DNA from: Rubritepida flocculans DSM 14296
GTDB taxonomy: Bacteria; Pseudomonadota; Alphaproteobacteria; Acetobacterales; Acetobacteraceae
DNA: 64,000 nt
Assembly (NCBI RefSeq): GCF_000425365.1
Contig: NZ_AUDH01000004.1
Coordinates: 62,001-126,000, forward strand
Direction of reading: 5' to 3'
The translations under genes and the position numbers were made by a program. Shown here piece after piece: positions 41,387 to 49,841 of the stretch. Each line of letters opens with the position of its first letter. Position 1 is the stretch's first letter. The notes under the pieces are model-generated. The model was not told where the DNA came from. It saw only the letters and a program-made list of their open reading frames with translations, and did not search any database.

Positions 41387-43105
41387 ATGACCCAGTGGGA
41401 CAAGTCCAGGCTGCCGAGCCGCCATGTGAGCGTGGGGCCGGAGCGCGCGCCGCACCGCAGCTACTACTACGCGATGGGCATGACGAAGGAGGAGATCGCC
41501 TCGCCGCTGGTCGGCGTCGTCTCCTGCTGGAACGAGGCCGCGCCCTGCAACATCGCCCTCAGCCGCCAGGCGCAGGCCGCCAAGCGCGGCGTGAAGGAGG
41601 CCGGCGCGGCGCCGCGCGAGTTCACCACCATCACGGTGACCGACGGCATCGCCATGGGCCATCAGGGGATGAAATCCTCCCTCGTCTCGCGCGAGGTGAT
41701 CGCGGATTCCATCGAGCTGACCATGCGCGGCCACTGCTACGACGCGCTGGTGGGGCTCGCGGGCTGCGACAAGTCGCTGCCGGGCGTGATGATGGTGATG
41801 CTGCGCCTGAACGTGCCCTCCGTGTTCATGTATGGCGGCTCGATCATGCCCGGGAAGTTCCGCGGCAAGGACGTGACGGTGCTGGACGTGTTCGAGGCGG
41901 TGGGCACCCACGCCGCGGGCCGGATGAGCGATGCGGAGCTGGAGGAGCTGGAGCAGCACGCCTGCCCCGGCGCCGGCGCCTGCGGCGGGCAGTTCACCGC
42001 CAACACCATGGCCTGCATCAGCGAGGTGATCGGCCTCGCGCTGCCCTATTCGGCCGGCGCGCCCGCGCCGGACGAGGAGCGCGACGCCTACGCCTACCGC
42101 TCCGGCCGGGCGGTGGTGGAGCTGCTGCGCGCCAACATCCGCCCGCGCGACATCGTGACCCGGAAGGCGCTGGAGAATGCGGCGCGCATCGTGGGCGCGA
42201 CGGGCGGCTCGACCAATGCGGCGCTGCACCTGCCCGCCATCGCGCACGAAGCGGGCATCGACTTCCCGCTGGAAGAGGTGGCGCGGCTGATGCGCGACAC
42301 GCCCCACATCGCCGACCTCAAGCCCGGCGGGCGCTATGTGGCGATGGACGTGCACCGCATCGGCGGCGTGCCCGTGATCATCAAGTCGCTGCTGGAGGGC
42401 GGGCTGCTGCACGGTGACTGCCTGACCGTGACGGGCAAGACGCTCGCGGAGAACCACAAGGACGTGGTGTTCCCCACCAACCAGGACGTGGTGCGCCCCG
42501 TCTCCAAACCCATCTCGAAGATCGGCGGCGTGGTGAGCCTGTTCGGCAACCTCGCCCCCGATGGCGCGATCGTGAAGATCGCAGGCATGCAGAACCTGCG
42601 CTTCGAGGGCACGGCGCTGTGCTTCGACTGCGAGGAGGACGCCTTCGCCGCCGTGGAGGCGCGCGCCTACAAGCCCGGCGACGTGATCGTGATCCGCTAC
42701 GAGGGGCCCAAGGGCGGGCCCGGCATGCGCGAGATGCTCTCCACCACCAGCGCGATCTACGGCCAGGGCATGGGCGACAAGGTGGCGCTGATCACCGATG
42801 GCCGCTTCTCGGGCGCCACGCGCGGCTTCTGCATCGGCCATGTGGGGCCGGAGGCCGCGGTGGGCGGGCCCATCGGGCTGCTGAAGAACGGCGACCGCAT
42901 CGTGATAGACGCCGAGAAGGGCACGATCGACGTGCTGCTGAGCGAGGAGGAACTCGCGAAGCGCCGGGCGGAGTGGACGCCGCGCGGGCACGACTTCAAC
43001 TCCGGCGCGCTCTGGAAATACGCGCAGACCGTGGGCCCCGCCCGCTATGGCGCGGTGACGCATCCGGGCGCGAAGGCGGAGACGCACACCTACGCCGATA
43101 TCTGA
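41387..43105 (+). CDS. ilvD: Dihydroxy-acid dehydratase
   Basis: A 572-residue iron-sulfur dehydratase for isoleucine/valine and pantothenate precursor synthesis. It converts 2,3-dihydroxy-acids to 2-oxo-acids. Cluster-region motifs are [23 protein letters not shown] and [16 protein letters not shown]. The C-terminal [19 protein letters not shown] is the ILVD signature. GAAGGA before the ATG supports the start. It stands directly after valS, so a valine-linked pairing is possible, but no other ilv genes are here. Confidence 0.95.
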   Translation: MTQWDKSRLPSRHVSVGPERAPHRSYYYAMGMTKEEIASPLVGVVSCWNEAAPCNIALSRQAQAAKRGVKEAGAAPREFTTITVTDGIAMGHQGMKSSLVSREVIADSIELTMRGHCYDALVGLAGCDKSLPGVMMVMLRLNVPSVFMYGGSIMPGKFRGKDVTVLDVFEAVGTHAAGRMSDAELEELEQHACPGAGACGGQFTANTMACISEVIGLALPYSAGAPAPDEERDAYAYRSGRAVVELLRANIRPRDIVTRKALENAARIVGATGGSTNAALHLPAIAHEAGIDFPLEEVARLMRDTPHIADLKPGGRYVAMDVHRIGGVPVIIKSLLEGGLLHGDCLTVTGKTLAENHKDVVFPTNQDVVRPVSKPISKIGGVVSLFGNLAPDGAIVKIAGMQNLRFEGTALCFDCEEDAFAAVEARAYKPGDVIVIRYEGPKGGPGMREMLSTTSAIYGQGMGDKVALITDGRFSGATRGFCIGHVGPEAAVGGPIGLLKNGDRIVIDAEKGTIDVLLSEEELAKRRAEWTPRGHDFNSGALWKYAQTVGPARYGAVTHPGAKAETHTYADI

Positions 43106-43144
43106 TGCGGCGCGCCCGGCGTTGACCGGGCGTTAACCTCGCTT

Positions 43145-43181
43145 CGGCATCCTGCGCGCGACAACGCCCGACAGGATGCCG
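43145..43181 (+). promoter_or_regulatory. 10-bp inverted repeat covering the ribosome-binding site of the next gene
   Basis: CGGCATCCTG (43145-43154) and CAGGATGCCG (43172-43181) are perfect reverse complements with a 17-base loop. The right arm includes the AGGAT that should serve as ribosome-binding site for the ATG at 43186. It could be an RNA switch of translation or an operator. TTGACC at 43122-43127 may be the -35 of a promoter just upstream. Confidence 0.45.
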
Positions 43182-43185
43182 GACG

Positions 43186-43773
43186 ATGACTGAACCCGCC
43201 GTGGCGGAGGCGCTCGCGCCCGCCATGACCCCCGCCGAAATCCGCCTGCTGCGGGAAGCCGCTTCGCGCGCCGCTTCGGCGGTCGAGTTCGGCGCGGGCG
43301 GCAGCACCATCCTGCTTCTCGAGGCGGTGGAGGGGCCGCTCGTCTCCGTGGAGAGCGACTCCGCCTGGCTCGCGCGGCTCGGCGCGCATCCCCTCTGCCG
43401 CACCGCCCGGGATTCAGGGCGCTGGTTCCCGCTGCACGCCGATCTCGGCCCGGTCGGGGCCTGGGGCTATCCGGCCGACCCGCGCCGACATGCGGACGGG
43501 CATCTCTACTGGAACGCGCCCTGGGATCTCTGCACCGAGCCCGGCCTCGTGCTGGTGGACGGGCGCTTCCGCGTGGCCTGCGCGCTGGCCGCGCTGGCGC
43601 GCGTCGCGCCGGGCGGCTTCGTCGCGGTGCATGATTTCTGGGGCCGCAACGCCTACCGCGTTCTGCTCGACCATGCGGAGCTGGCCGCGACGGCGGCCAG
43701 TCTCGTGCTGCTGCAGCGCCGGCCCGGCGCGCCGCCGCCATCGCCGGAGGCCTTCGGGCGCGATCCGCGATGA
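43186..43773 (+). CDS. Putative class I SAM methyltransferase-fold protein next to flagellin
   Basis: A 195-residue protein of uncertain function. EFGAGGSTILLLEAVEG (about 34-50) looks like the glycine-rich SAM-binding loop of Rossmann methyltransferases, with VSVESD as the acidic strand after it. LVLVDGRFRVACALAALARVAPGGFVAVHDFWGR (about 122-155) resembles motifs IV-VI. The substrate is not evident. The gene ends 94 bases before flagellin and runs the same way, so a part in flagellin or cell-surface modification is an inference from position. No signal peptide. Confidence 0.6.
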   Translation: MTEPAVAEALAPAMTPAEIRLLREAASRAASAVEFGAGGSTILLLEAVEGPLVSVESDSAWLARLGAHPLCRTARDSGRWFPLHADLGPVGAWGYPADPRRHADGHLYWNAPWDLCTEPGLVLVDGRFRVACALAALARVAPGGFVAVHDFWGRNAYRVLLDHAELAATAASLVLLQRRPGAPPPSPEAFGRDPR

Positions 43774-43867
43774 CGCCGCGCGCCGCGCAACCCTTCCTTA
43801 ACCCGCCGCCGGCGATGATCGCCCCGGCCCGCAATCCGCGAGCCTGATCGGCAAAGGAAAAACACCG

Positions 43868-44773
43868 ATGTCCCTCAACTCGGTCAACACCAACATCGGC
43901 GCCATGGTGGCGCTTCAGTCGCTGAACCGCACCAACGAGGAAATGGCGGCGACGCAGAAGCGGATTTCGACCGGCTTCCGCGTGGCGGACGCGCGCGACG
44001 ACGGCGCCGCCTTCGCGGTGGCGGAGCGCATCCGCGGCGACCTCGCGGCCACGGCCTCGGCCAACCAGCAGCTTGGCGGCGTGAAGGGCCTGCTCGACAC
44101 GACCCGCACCGGCCTCGAGAACATCTCGAAGGCGCTGCAGAGCGTGAAGGCCACGGTGGTGAAGCTGGCGGACTCGAACATCACTCCGGGCCAGCGTCAG
44201 CAGTACATGGCGGCCCTGAAGGAGCAGTTCGCGCAGATCGCCAACTTCATCTCCGACACCACCTACAACGGCCAGTCCATGCTCAACACGACCGCAACCG
44301 CGGGCGACACGGGCACGACGCTGGGCCAGATCCGCACCGTCCGCAACGGGGAGGGCGCGACCTACGCCTTCGCGAAGATCGCCACCGCCGGGATCAACGG
44401 GCAGGCCGGCTTCACGGGGCTGACCAACCTCGGCATGACGACGAGCGGCGTTGCCTCCGGCACCACGCTTCTCGCGGCGATCAGCAGCTTCGCTGCGGCG
44501 CTGACCACGGGCGGCGCGGTGAACCAGGCGATCAACACCACGCTGACGGCGCTGAACAACCTCGGCAGCTACAGCCGCTACGTGGACAGCCAGATCAACT
44601 TCAACAAGGCGAAGATGGACGCGCAGGAGGCGGGCATGGGCGCGCTGATCGACGCGGACCTGGCCAAGGAGTCGGCGCGGCTGCAGTCGCTGCAGATCCG
44701 CCAGCAGCTCGGCACCCAGGCGCTCAGCATCGCGAACCAGGCGCCGCAGGCGCTGCTCTCGCTGTTCCGCTGA
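43868..44773 (+). CDS. Flagellin
   Basis: A 301-residue filament protein. The N-terminal D0/D1 helix SLNSVNTNIGAMVALQSLNR with ARDDGAAFAVAERIRGD, and the C-terminal helix ending QALSIANQAPQALLSLFR, are standard. The middle (about 135-215) is short and rich in Thr, Ala, Gly and Ser, offering many possible O-glycosylation sites. AAAGGAAA precedes the ATG. I see no sigma-54 or sigma-28 promoter in the 94 bases upstream. Exported by the flagellar type III system; no hook or basal-body genes lie in the window. Confidence 0.95.
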   Translation: MSLNSVNTNIGAMVALQSLNRTNEEMAATQKRISTGFRVADARDDGAAFAVAERIRGDLAATASANQQLGGVKGLLDTTRTGLENISKALQSVKATVVKLADSNITPGQRQQYMAALKEQFAQIANFISDTTYNGQSMLNTTATAGDTGTTLGQIRTVRNGEGATYAFAKIATAGINGQAGFTGLTNLGMTTSGVASGTTLLAAISSFAAALTTGGAVNQAINTTLTALNNLGSYSRYVDSQINFNKAKMDAQEAGMGALIDADLAKESARLQSLQIRQQLGTQALSIANQAPQALLSLFR

Positions 44774-44808
44774 TGCGTTCCTGACCAACAGAAAGGAGGG
44801 CTGGCAGG

Positions 44809-44940
44809 ATGCCGCCTTTCCCTCTTTCCGCCGCCGCGCTCGCCGCACCTGCCGGCTCGCCGCGCGCCGCTTTCCCGCCCACCGCGAGCTCGCCGCGCGG
44901 ATGGCGCGCCGCGCTGGGCTTTCTTCCGGAGGCCCGCTGA
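44809..44940 (+). CDS. Candidate 43-residue small protein between flagellin and flaF
   Basis: A short open frame with an ATG at 44809, preceded by AAGGAGG at 44793-44799 with a nine-base spacer. This is one of the best ribosome-binding sites in the window. The predicted peptide starts MPPFPLSAAALAAPAGSPRA and ends in FLPEAR; it is rich in Ala, Pro and Arg, with no membrane helix or known motif. Its stop is three bases before the flaF ATG, so it could be a real small flagellar protein or a leader that couples translation to flaF. I do not recognise it. Confidence 0.45.
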   Translation: MPPFPLSAAALAAPAGSPRAAFPPTASSPRGWRAALGFLPEAR

Positions 44941-44943
44941 TCC

Positions 44944-45282
44944 ATGTCACTCGCCACGAGCGCCGGCGCCAGCCGCTACCGCCGCCACCTCACGCCCAAG
45001 CAGATGGAGGCCGAGGTGTTCAGCCGCGTCGTGCGCGGCCTGCGCGAGACGATGGACCAGCCAGGCAGCATCGCGCAGGCGCGCGCCATCGCCGACACCC
45101 GCCGCCTCTGGGACGCGGTGCTGAGCTGCGTGCTCGATCCCGCCAACCAGCTTCCCGCGCCCCTGCGCGCCCAGATCGCCGGTCTGGCGCGCGTCGTGCT
45201 GCGCGAATGCGAGGCCGAGGCGCCCGACGCCGCCTTCCTGATCGAGATCAACGAACAGATGGCCGCGGCCCTCTGGAGCTGA
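44944..45282 (+). CDS. flaF: Flagellar biosynthesis regulator FlaF
   Basis: A 112-residue cytoplasmic protein matching FlaF. ADTRRLWDAVLSCVLDPANQLP (about 50-71) and FLIEINEQMAAALWS near the end are the recognisable parts. In Caulobacter FlaF is needed for flagellin synthesis and assembly and works with the repressor FlbT. No flbT gene is present on either side. GGAGG lies 11 bases before the ATG. Confidence 0.85.
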   Translation: MSLATSAGASRYRRHLTPKQMEAEVFSRVVRGLRETMDQPGSIAQARAIADTRRLWDAVLSCVLDPANQLPAPLRAQIAGLARVVLRECEAEAPDAAFLIEINEQMAAALWS

Positions 45283-45295
45283 GGAGAACCTCCCG

Positions 45296-46738
45296 ATGCT
45301 GGCTTCCGCTGCCGAAACCGCCCCCGTCGCCGCGCTGGCGCGGCTGATGGAGCGGGGCACGACGCTGCTGCAACAGGGCCGTGCCGCGGAATCCGTCGAG
45401 CTTTTCCGCCGCGCCGCCGCCGTCCCTGATGCGCCGGCCCTCGCCCATGGGCTGCTCGCCGAGGCGTTGGAGGCCAGCGGCAAGCTGCCCGAGGCGCTGG
45501 ACGCGGCCGACCGCGCGGTGAGCGCCGCCGGGGCCGATCCTGCATGGCTGCGCGCCCGGGCGCGCATCCGCCGCGCGCTCGGCCAGCACCTCGCCGGGCT
45601 GGACGACGCCGCCGCGGCCGTGATGGCCGATCCCTCCGACATCGAATCCAAGTCCTTGCTCGGCATCTGCCTTTCGGAGGCCGGCCGGCACGACGAGGCG
45701 CTGCTGCTGCTGCATCAGGCCTTCTCGGCCGAGCCGCACTCCGCGCAGCGGGCGGCCCTGCTCGCCTTCGCCTTCCTGCGCGCCGGCCGCTATGCCGCGG
45801 CGGAGGAGGTCTTCGCGCTGGCCGAGGCGATGGCCCCGCAGGCGCCCGGGATCGCGGCGCTGCGCGCACAGAACGCGCTGGCCGCCGGGGAGCCCGAGCG
45901 CGCGGCCGCCATCGCGGAGGCCGCCGTGGCCCGCTGCCCCGGCGATGCGCCGCTGCTCTCCGTGCTCGGGCAGGCGCGCCAGCGCCTGGGCCAGCACGCG
46001 GCCGCGCTTGACGCCTATGCCGAGGCGCTGCGCCTCGATCCGGCCAGCGGCTACCTGCGCCACCTGGTCGCCGCGCTCGGCGGCGAGCCCCCGCCCGCCC
46101 GGGCCGACAGCCGCTACGTCGCCGACGTGTTCGACGGCTATGCGAGCCGCTTCGAGGCCTCCCTCTTCGCGCTCGGCTATCGCGTGCCCGGGATGATGCT
46201 GCGCATGGTCGAGCGCGCGCGGCCCGAGGTCGCGGCGGGGCGGGCGAAGCTCGGCCCCGTGCTCGATCTGGGCTGCGGCACCGGGCTGATGGGCGCCACC
46301 CTGCACGACCTGCTGGGCGATGCTCTCGTCGGCGTGGACATGTCGCCGCGCATGATCGAGGAGGCGCGGGCCAAGGGCGTCTACACGCGGCTCGACTGCC
46401 GCGACATCGAGGCCGCGCTGCGCGAGGAGCAGGGCCTCTACGACGTGATCCTGCTGGCCGATGTGCTCTGCTATTTCGGCGATCTGGACGGCGTTCTGCC
46501 CGCGCTTCGCGCGCGCCTCGCGCCCGGCGGGCTGCTGCTGCTCAGCGTGGAGGCCGCGGCCCCCGAGGCGCGCTGGGTGCTGGCCCGCACCGGCCGCTAC
46601 GCGCATGGCGAGGCCTATTTGCGGGAGGCGCTGCGCAGCGCCGGCCTCGCCCCGCGCGAGTTCCGCTCCGAACCGATCCGCTGGGAGGGCGAGAACCCGG
46701 TGCAGGGCCACGTTGTCTGCGCGACGTCGGAGGGCTGA
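45296..46738 (+). CDS. TPR-repeat protein with C-terminal SAM methyltransferase domain
   Basis: A 480-residue two-part protein. Residues 1 to about 255 form tetratricopeptide-like helical pairs (for example LAFAFLRAGRYAAAEEVFALAEAMAP shown by pattern near 155-180). RYVADVFDGYASRFEASL (about 277-294) opens the methyltransferase half, with SAM motif VLDLGCGTG at 322-330 and VGVDMSPRMIEEAR next. Similar TPR-methyltransferases are annotated as predicted methyltransferases of unknown target. It follows flaF by 13 bases with GAGGAG upstream, and touches the glycosyltransferase gene. A role in modifying flagellin or its glycan is inferred. Confidence 0.8.
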   Translation: MLASAAETAPVAALARLMERGTTLLQQGRAAESVELFRRAAAVPDAPALAHGLLAEALEASGKLPEALDAADRAVSAAGADPAWLRARARIRRALGQHLAGLDDAAAAVMADPSDIESKSLLGICLSEAGRHDEALLLLHQAFSAEPHSAQRAALLAFAFLRAGRYAAAEEVFALAEAMAPQAPGIAALRAQNALAAGEPERAAAIAEAAVARCPGDAPLLSVLGQARQRLGQHAAALDAYAEALRLDPASGYLRHLVAALGGEPPPARADSRYVADVFDGYASRFEASLFALGYRVPGMMLRMVERARPEVAAGRAKLGPVLDLGCGTGLMGATLHDLLGDALVGVDMSPRMIEEARAKGVYTRLDCRDIEAALREEQGLYDVILLADVLCYFGDLDGVLPALRARLAPGGLLLLSVEAAAPEARWVLARTGRYAHGEAYLREALRSAGLAPREFRSEPIRWEGENPVQGHVVCATSEG

Positions 46739-46739
46739 G

Positions 46740-49007
46740 ATGGACGGGCTGCCCAGCCGCGAGGCGCTGGCCGCCGCGCTGGCCGAGATGGCGGCGGGCC
46801 GCCCCGCCCGGGCCCTGCCCACGCTGCGCGCGCTGGCCGCCGCCTCGCCGGGGGATGCGGCGGTGCAGCTCAACCTCGGCATGGCGCTGATGGATGCCGG
46901 CCACCTGGCGGAGGCCGAGGCGCCGCTGCTGGCCGCCGCACAGGCCGCGCCCCAGCACCCGGAACCCTGTTTCCGGCTCGCGCGGCTGCGGCATCTGCGC
47001 GGCGATCCGCTGGCCGCCGAAAGCTTCTATCGCGGCGCGCTGGCGCGGGCTCCGGGCCATGTCGCCTCGCTCGCCGGGCTTGCCGAGGTGGCGCGCAGCC
47101 TCGCCCGGCCCGAAGAGGCTGTCTCGCTGCTGCGCGAGGCGCTGCTGCACGCGCCGCAGGATGCGGGCATGCGCCTTGCGCTCGCACGCGCCCTCGTCCA
47201 GTCGGGGCAGGCCGCAAAGGCGCTTGAGGAGCTCGCGCTGCCGCTGCGCGTGGGTGGCCCCGCGGGGCGTCTCGGGGCCGTCTGGGCGGAGGCGCTGCGG
47301 GCGCGGCACGGCGTCGAGGAGGCCCGCGCGCGCGCCGAGGAGGAAGCGCGCGCCCACCCGCTCTGCGCCGCGCGCGCCGCCGGCCTCGCCGCGCTGTGCG
47401 AGGCGGAGGGGCGCGGGGGGGCGGCGCTCTCGGCCTGGAGGGCCGCCGAGGCCCTCGCCCCCGAGGATCCCGATATCCTGGCCGGCCTCGCCCAGTCGCT
47501 GGCGCGCCACCGCGACCATGCCGCCGCCCTCGACGCCTTCGAACGCGCCCTCGCCCTCGCGCCGGATGAACCCGGCCTGCGGGTCGGCCGGGGAGAGCAG
47601 CTCTGGCGGCTGCACCGGCTCTCCGAAGCGGCCGAGGCGCTGCGCGCCGCGCTGCGCGACTTCGGCCCCGATGAGCGCACCCGCGCCACGCTGGCCCTCG
47701 TGCTCGTCTCCCAGGGGCTGCAGGAGGAGGCGATGGAGGAGGCGGAGGCCGCAGGCGGCGAGAACGCGCTGCTGCTCGGCCTCACCAGTGTCGGGCCGTA
47801 TCACCCGGAGGCGGGCCGCGCCGAGGCGCTGGCCGGCCGCGCGCGCGCCCTTCACCAACGCCTTTCGGAGGGTCTGCTGCCCTACACCGCGCCGCCGCCG
47901 CGGGCGGAGGGGCCGTTGCGGCTCGGCCTGCTCTCGGCCCATTTCGGCAAGCATCCGGTGGGCTGGCTCACCGTCGCCGGCATCGAGAACCTGCCGCGCG
48001 ACGCCTTCGAGGTTGACGTCTTCAGCCTGGGGGACCGGCCGGGCGACATCGCCGCCCGCTTCCGCGCCCGCGCCGATGCCTGGCACCTGATCGAGCCCGG
48101 CACGCCCGATGCCGTGCTGCTGGAGCGGCTGCGCGCGGCGCAGCTCGACATCCTCATCGAGCTCGGCGGGCACGGGCAGGGAGGGCGGGTGCGGCTGCTG
48201 CGCCATCGCGCCGCGCCGGTGCAGATCAAGTGGGTGGGCTCCCAGGCCTCCACCACCGGCACGCCCAACATCGACTGGATGCTCACCGACCGCTGGGAGA
48301 CGCCGGAGGGCTTCGAGCCCTTCTACACGGAGCGGCTGCTGCGCATGCCCGATGGCTATGTGTGCTACGCCCCGCCGCCGGCCGCGCCGCCGGTCGCCCC
48401 CACGCCGGCCGGCTTCTCCGGCGCGGTCACCTTCGGCTGCTACAACAACCTCGCCAAGGTCACGCCGCGCGTGCTCGCGGTCTGGGCGCGCATCCTGCGG
48501 GCGCTGCCCGAAGCCCGGCTCGTGCTGCGCACCCATGCGCTGGGTGACGGCCCGACGCGCGAGGGCTTCACCGCGCGGGCGCGCGCCGCGGGGCTCGACC
48601 TCGCGCGGGTGGAGATGCACGGGGCGGTGCCGCATGACCAGCTCCTCGCCGCCTATGGCGAGATCGACATCTCCCTCGATCCCTTCCCCTACACGGGCGG
48701 GCTCACCGTCTGCGAATCGCTCTGGATGGGCGTGCCGGTGCTGACGCTGGTGGGCAGCTCCTTCGCCGGGCGGCACGCCTTCTCGCACCTCTCCAACGTG
48801 GGCCTCGCGGACTGGGCTGTGTTCTCCGAGGAGGAGTATGTGGCCGAGGCGATCCGGCGCGCCAGCGACATCCCGGCGCTGGCGGCGCTGCGCGCGGGCA
48901 TGCGCGCGCGCGTGGCCGCCTCGCCGCTCTGCGACGGGCCGCGCTTCGGGTCCAATCTCGCGGCCGTGCTGCGCCAGGCCTGGGAAGGGCGCGACGGCCC
49001 GGCTTGA
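46740..49007 (+). CDS. TPR-GT41 glycosyltransferase, FlmG-like (candidate flagellin glycosyltransferase)
   Basis: A 755-residue protein with N-terminal TPR repeats (about 1-370) and a C-terminal OGT/SPINDLY-like GT41 domain (about 390-755). The catalytic half begins LRLGLLSAHFGKHPVGW near 395. CYNNLAKVTPRVLAVWARIL is near 567-586, and HDQLLAAYGEIDISLDPFPYTGG near 630-652, with the sugar-nucleotide-binding CESLWMGVPVLTL after it. In Caulobacter, FlmG of the same architecture glycosylates flagellins. Its place in the flagellin/flaF unit supports that role here. The sugar donor is unknown; no nonulosonic-acid synthesis genes lie in the window. One base separates it from the previous stop. Confidence 0.82.
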   Translation: MDGLPSREALAAALAEMAAGRPARALPTLRALAAASPGDAAVQLNLGMALMDAGHLAEAEAPLLAAAQAAPQHPEPCFRLARLRHLRGDPLAAESFYRGALARAPGHVASLAGLAEVARSLARPEEAVSLLREALLHAPQDAGMRLALARALVQSGQAAKALEELALPLRVGGPAGRLGAVWAEALRARHGVEEARARAEEEARAHPLCAARAAGLAALCEAEGRGGAALSAWRAAEALAPEDPDILAGLAQSLARHRDHAAALDAFERALALAPDEPGLRVGRGEQLWRLHRLSEAAEALRAALRDFGPDERTRATLALVLVSQGLQEEAMEEAEAAGGENALLLGLTSVGPYHPEAGRAEALAGRARALHQRLSEGLLPYTAPPPRAEGPLRLGLLSAHFGKHPVGWLTVAGIENLPRDAFEVDVFSLGDRPGDIAARFRARADAWHLIEPGTPDAVLLERLRAAQLDILIELGGHGQGGRVRLLRHRAAPVQIKWVGSQASTTGTPNIDWMLTDRWETPEGFEPFYTERLLRMPDGYVCYAPPPAAPPVAPTPAGFSGAVTFGCYNNLAKVTPRVLAVWARILRALPEARLVLRTHALGDGPTREGFTARARAAGLDLARVEMHGAVPHDQLLAAYGEIDISLDPFPYTGGLTVCESLWMGVPVLTLVGSSFAGRHAFSHLSNVGLADWAVFSEEEYVAEAIRRASDIPALAALRAGMRARVAASPLCDGPRFGSNLAAVLRQAWEGRDGPA

Positions 49008-49039
49008 CCGAGGGGCCGCGCCGCGCGCACCAAGCGGGC

Positions 49040-49789
49040 ATGACGCACCGCACCGCCATCGCCAGCCACCGCGGCGGCGCCTTCCTCTGGCCGGAGAACA
49101 GCCTCGCGGCCATCCGCGGCGCCCTCTCCCTGCCGGCCGAGCAGGTGGAGATCGACATCCACGCCAGCGCCGATGGCGAGCCAGTGGTGATGCACGACGC
49201 CACGCTCGATCGCATGACCGACGGCCAGGGCCCGGTGCGCGCCCTCTCCTGGGAGGCGCTCTCGCGGCTGCGGGTGCGCGGAACGGGAGGCGAGCCCGTG
49301 CCGCATCTGAGCGAGGCGCTGGGCCTCGTCGCCGCCGCGGGCCGGGTGCTGCGGCTGGAGATCAAGGCCGACGCCTCGGGCGCGCCTTATCCGGGCCTGG
49401 TCGCGCGCAGCCTCGCCGTGCTCGACGCGGCCGGCTGGCGCGCCCGCACCGTGCTGATGAGCTTCGAACCCGCCACCGTCGCCGAGGCGGCGGCAGCAGG
49501 GGGCTTCGATCAGCTTGTCTGGCTGGCCGATGGCCGGCGACTGCGCGGCATGCGCCCGCAGGATCTGATCGCCCAATGCCGGGCCTGCGGCGCGACCGAA
49601 CTCGGCGTGCACGAGGCCCAGGCGAGCGAAGCCCTGCGGGACGCGCTGCGCGCGGCGGGTCTGCGCCTCTCCGTCTGGGCGGCCAACCATGCCCCGAGCA
49701 TCGCCCGCGCCCTGCGGCTCGGCGTGGACGCCATGGCGACTGACGACCCGCCCCTCGCCCTGCGCCTGCGCGAGAGCGGGCCCGGCTGA
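49040..49789 (+). CDS. Glycerophosphodiester phosphodiesterase family protein
   Basis: A 249-residue GDPD-fold hydrolase, which cleaves deacylated phospholipids into glycerol-3-phosphate and an alcohol. Active-site pieces are ASHRGG (8-13, H10 and R11), PENS (18-21), EIDIH (38-42) and the second histidine in VMHDATLDR (around 51-59). LEIKAD carries the conserved lysine. No signal peptide is seen, so it is probably cytoplasmic. A TTG at 49004 would add 12 residues; the ATG at 49040 fits the family. It could co-transcribe with the glycosyltransferase but is probably unrelated in function. Confidence 0.88.
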   Translation: MTHRTAIASHRGGAFLWPENSLAAIRGALSLPAEQVEIDIHASADGEPVVMHDATLDRMTDGQGPVRALSWEALSRLRVRGTGGEPVPHLSEALGLVAAAGRVLRLEIKADASGAPYPGLVARSLAVLDAAGWRARTVLMSFEPATVAEAAAAGGFDQLVWLADGRRLRGMRPQDLIAQCRACGATELGVHEAQASEALRDALRAAGLRLSVWAANHAPSIARALRLGVDAMATDDPPLALRLRESGPG

Positions 49790-49808
49790 GGGCGTTCCGG
49801 CCCGCTCT
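49773..49808 (+). terminator. Hairpin at the end of the GDPD gene
   Basis: AGAGCGGGCC (49773-49782) and GGCCCGCTCT (49799-49808), a perfect 10-bp stem with a 16-base loop that includes the stop codon. Only GCTTTC follows, so the T-run is weak. Confidence 0.4.
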
Positions 49809-49841
49809 GCTTTCGGCTAGCCTCGGGGCGGGAGGAACCCG

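Noticed and set aside
38044-41403. A minus-strand open frame of about 1100 codons opposite popZ and valS
   Set aside because: Low-complexity composition and no motifs; valS on the plus strand has both class I signatures intact.
43774-43867. A sigma-54 or sigma-28 promoter for flagellin
   Set aside because: I looked for GG-N10-GC and for the sigma-28 -35/-10 pair and found no convincing match in the 94 bases upstream.
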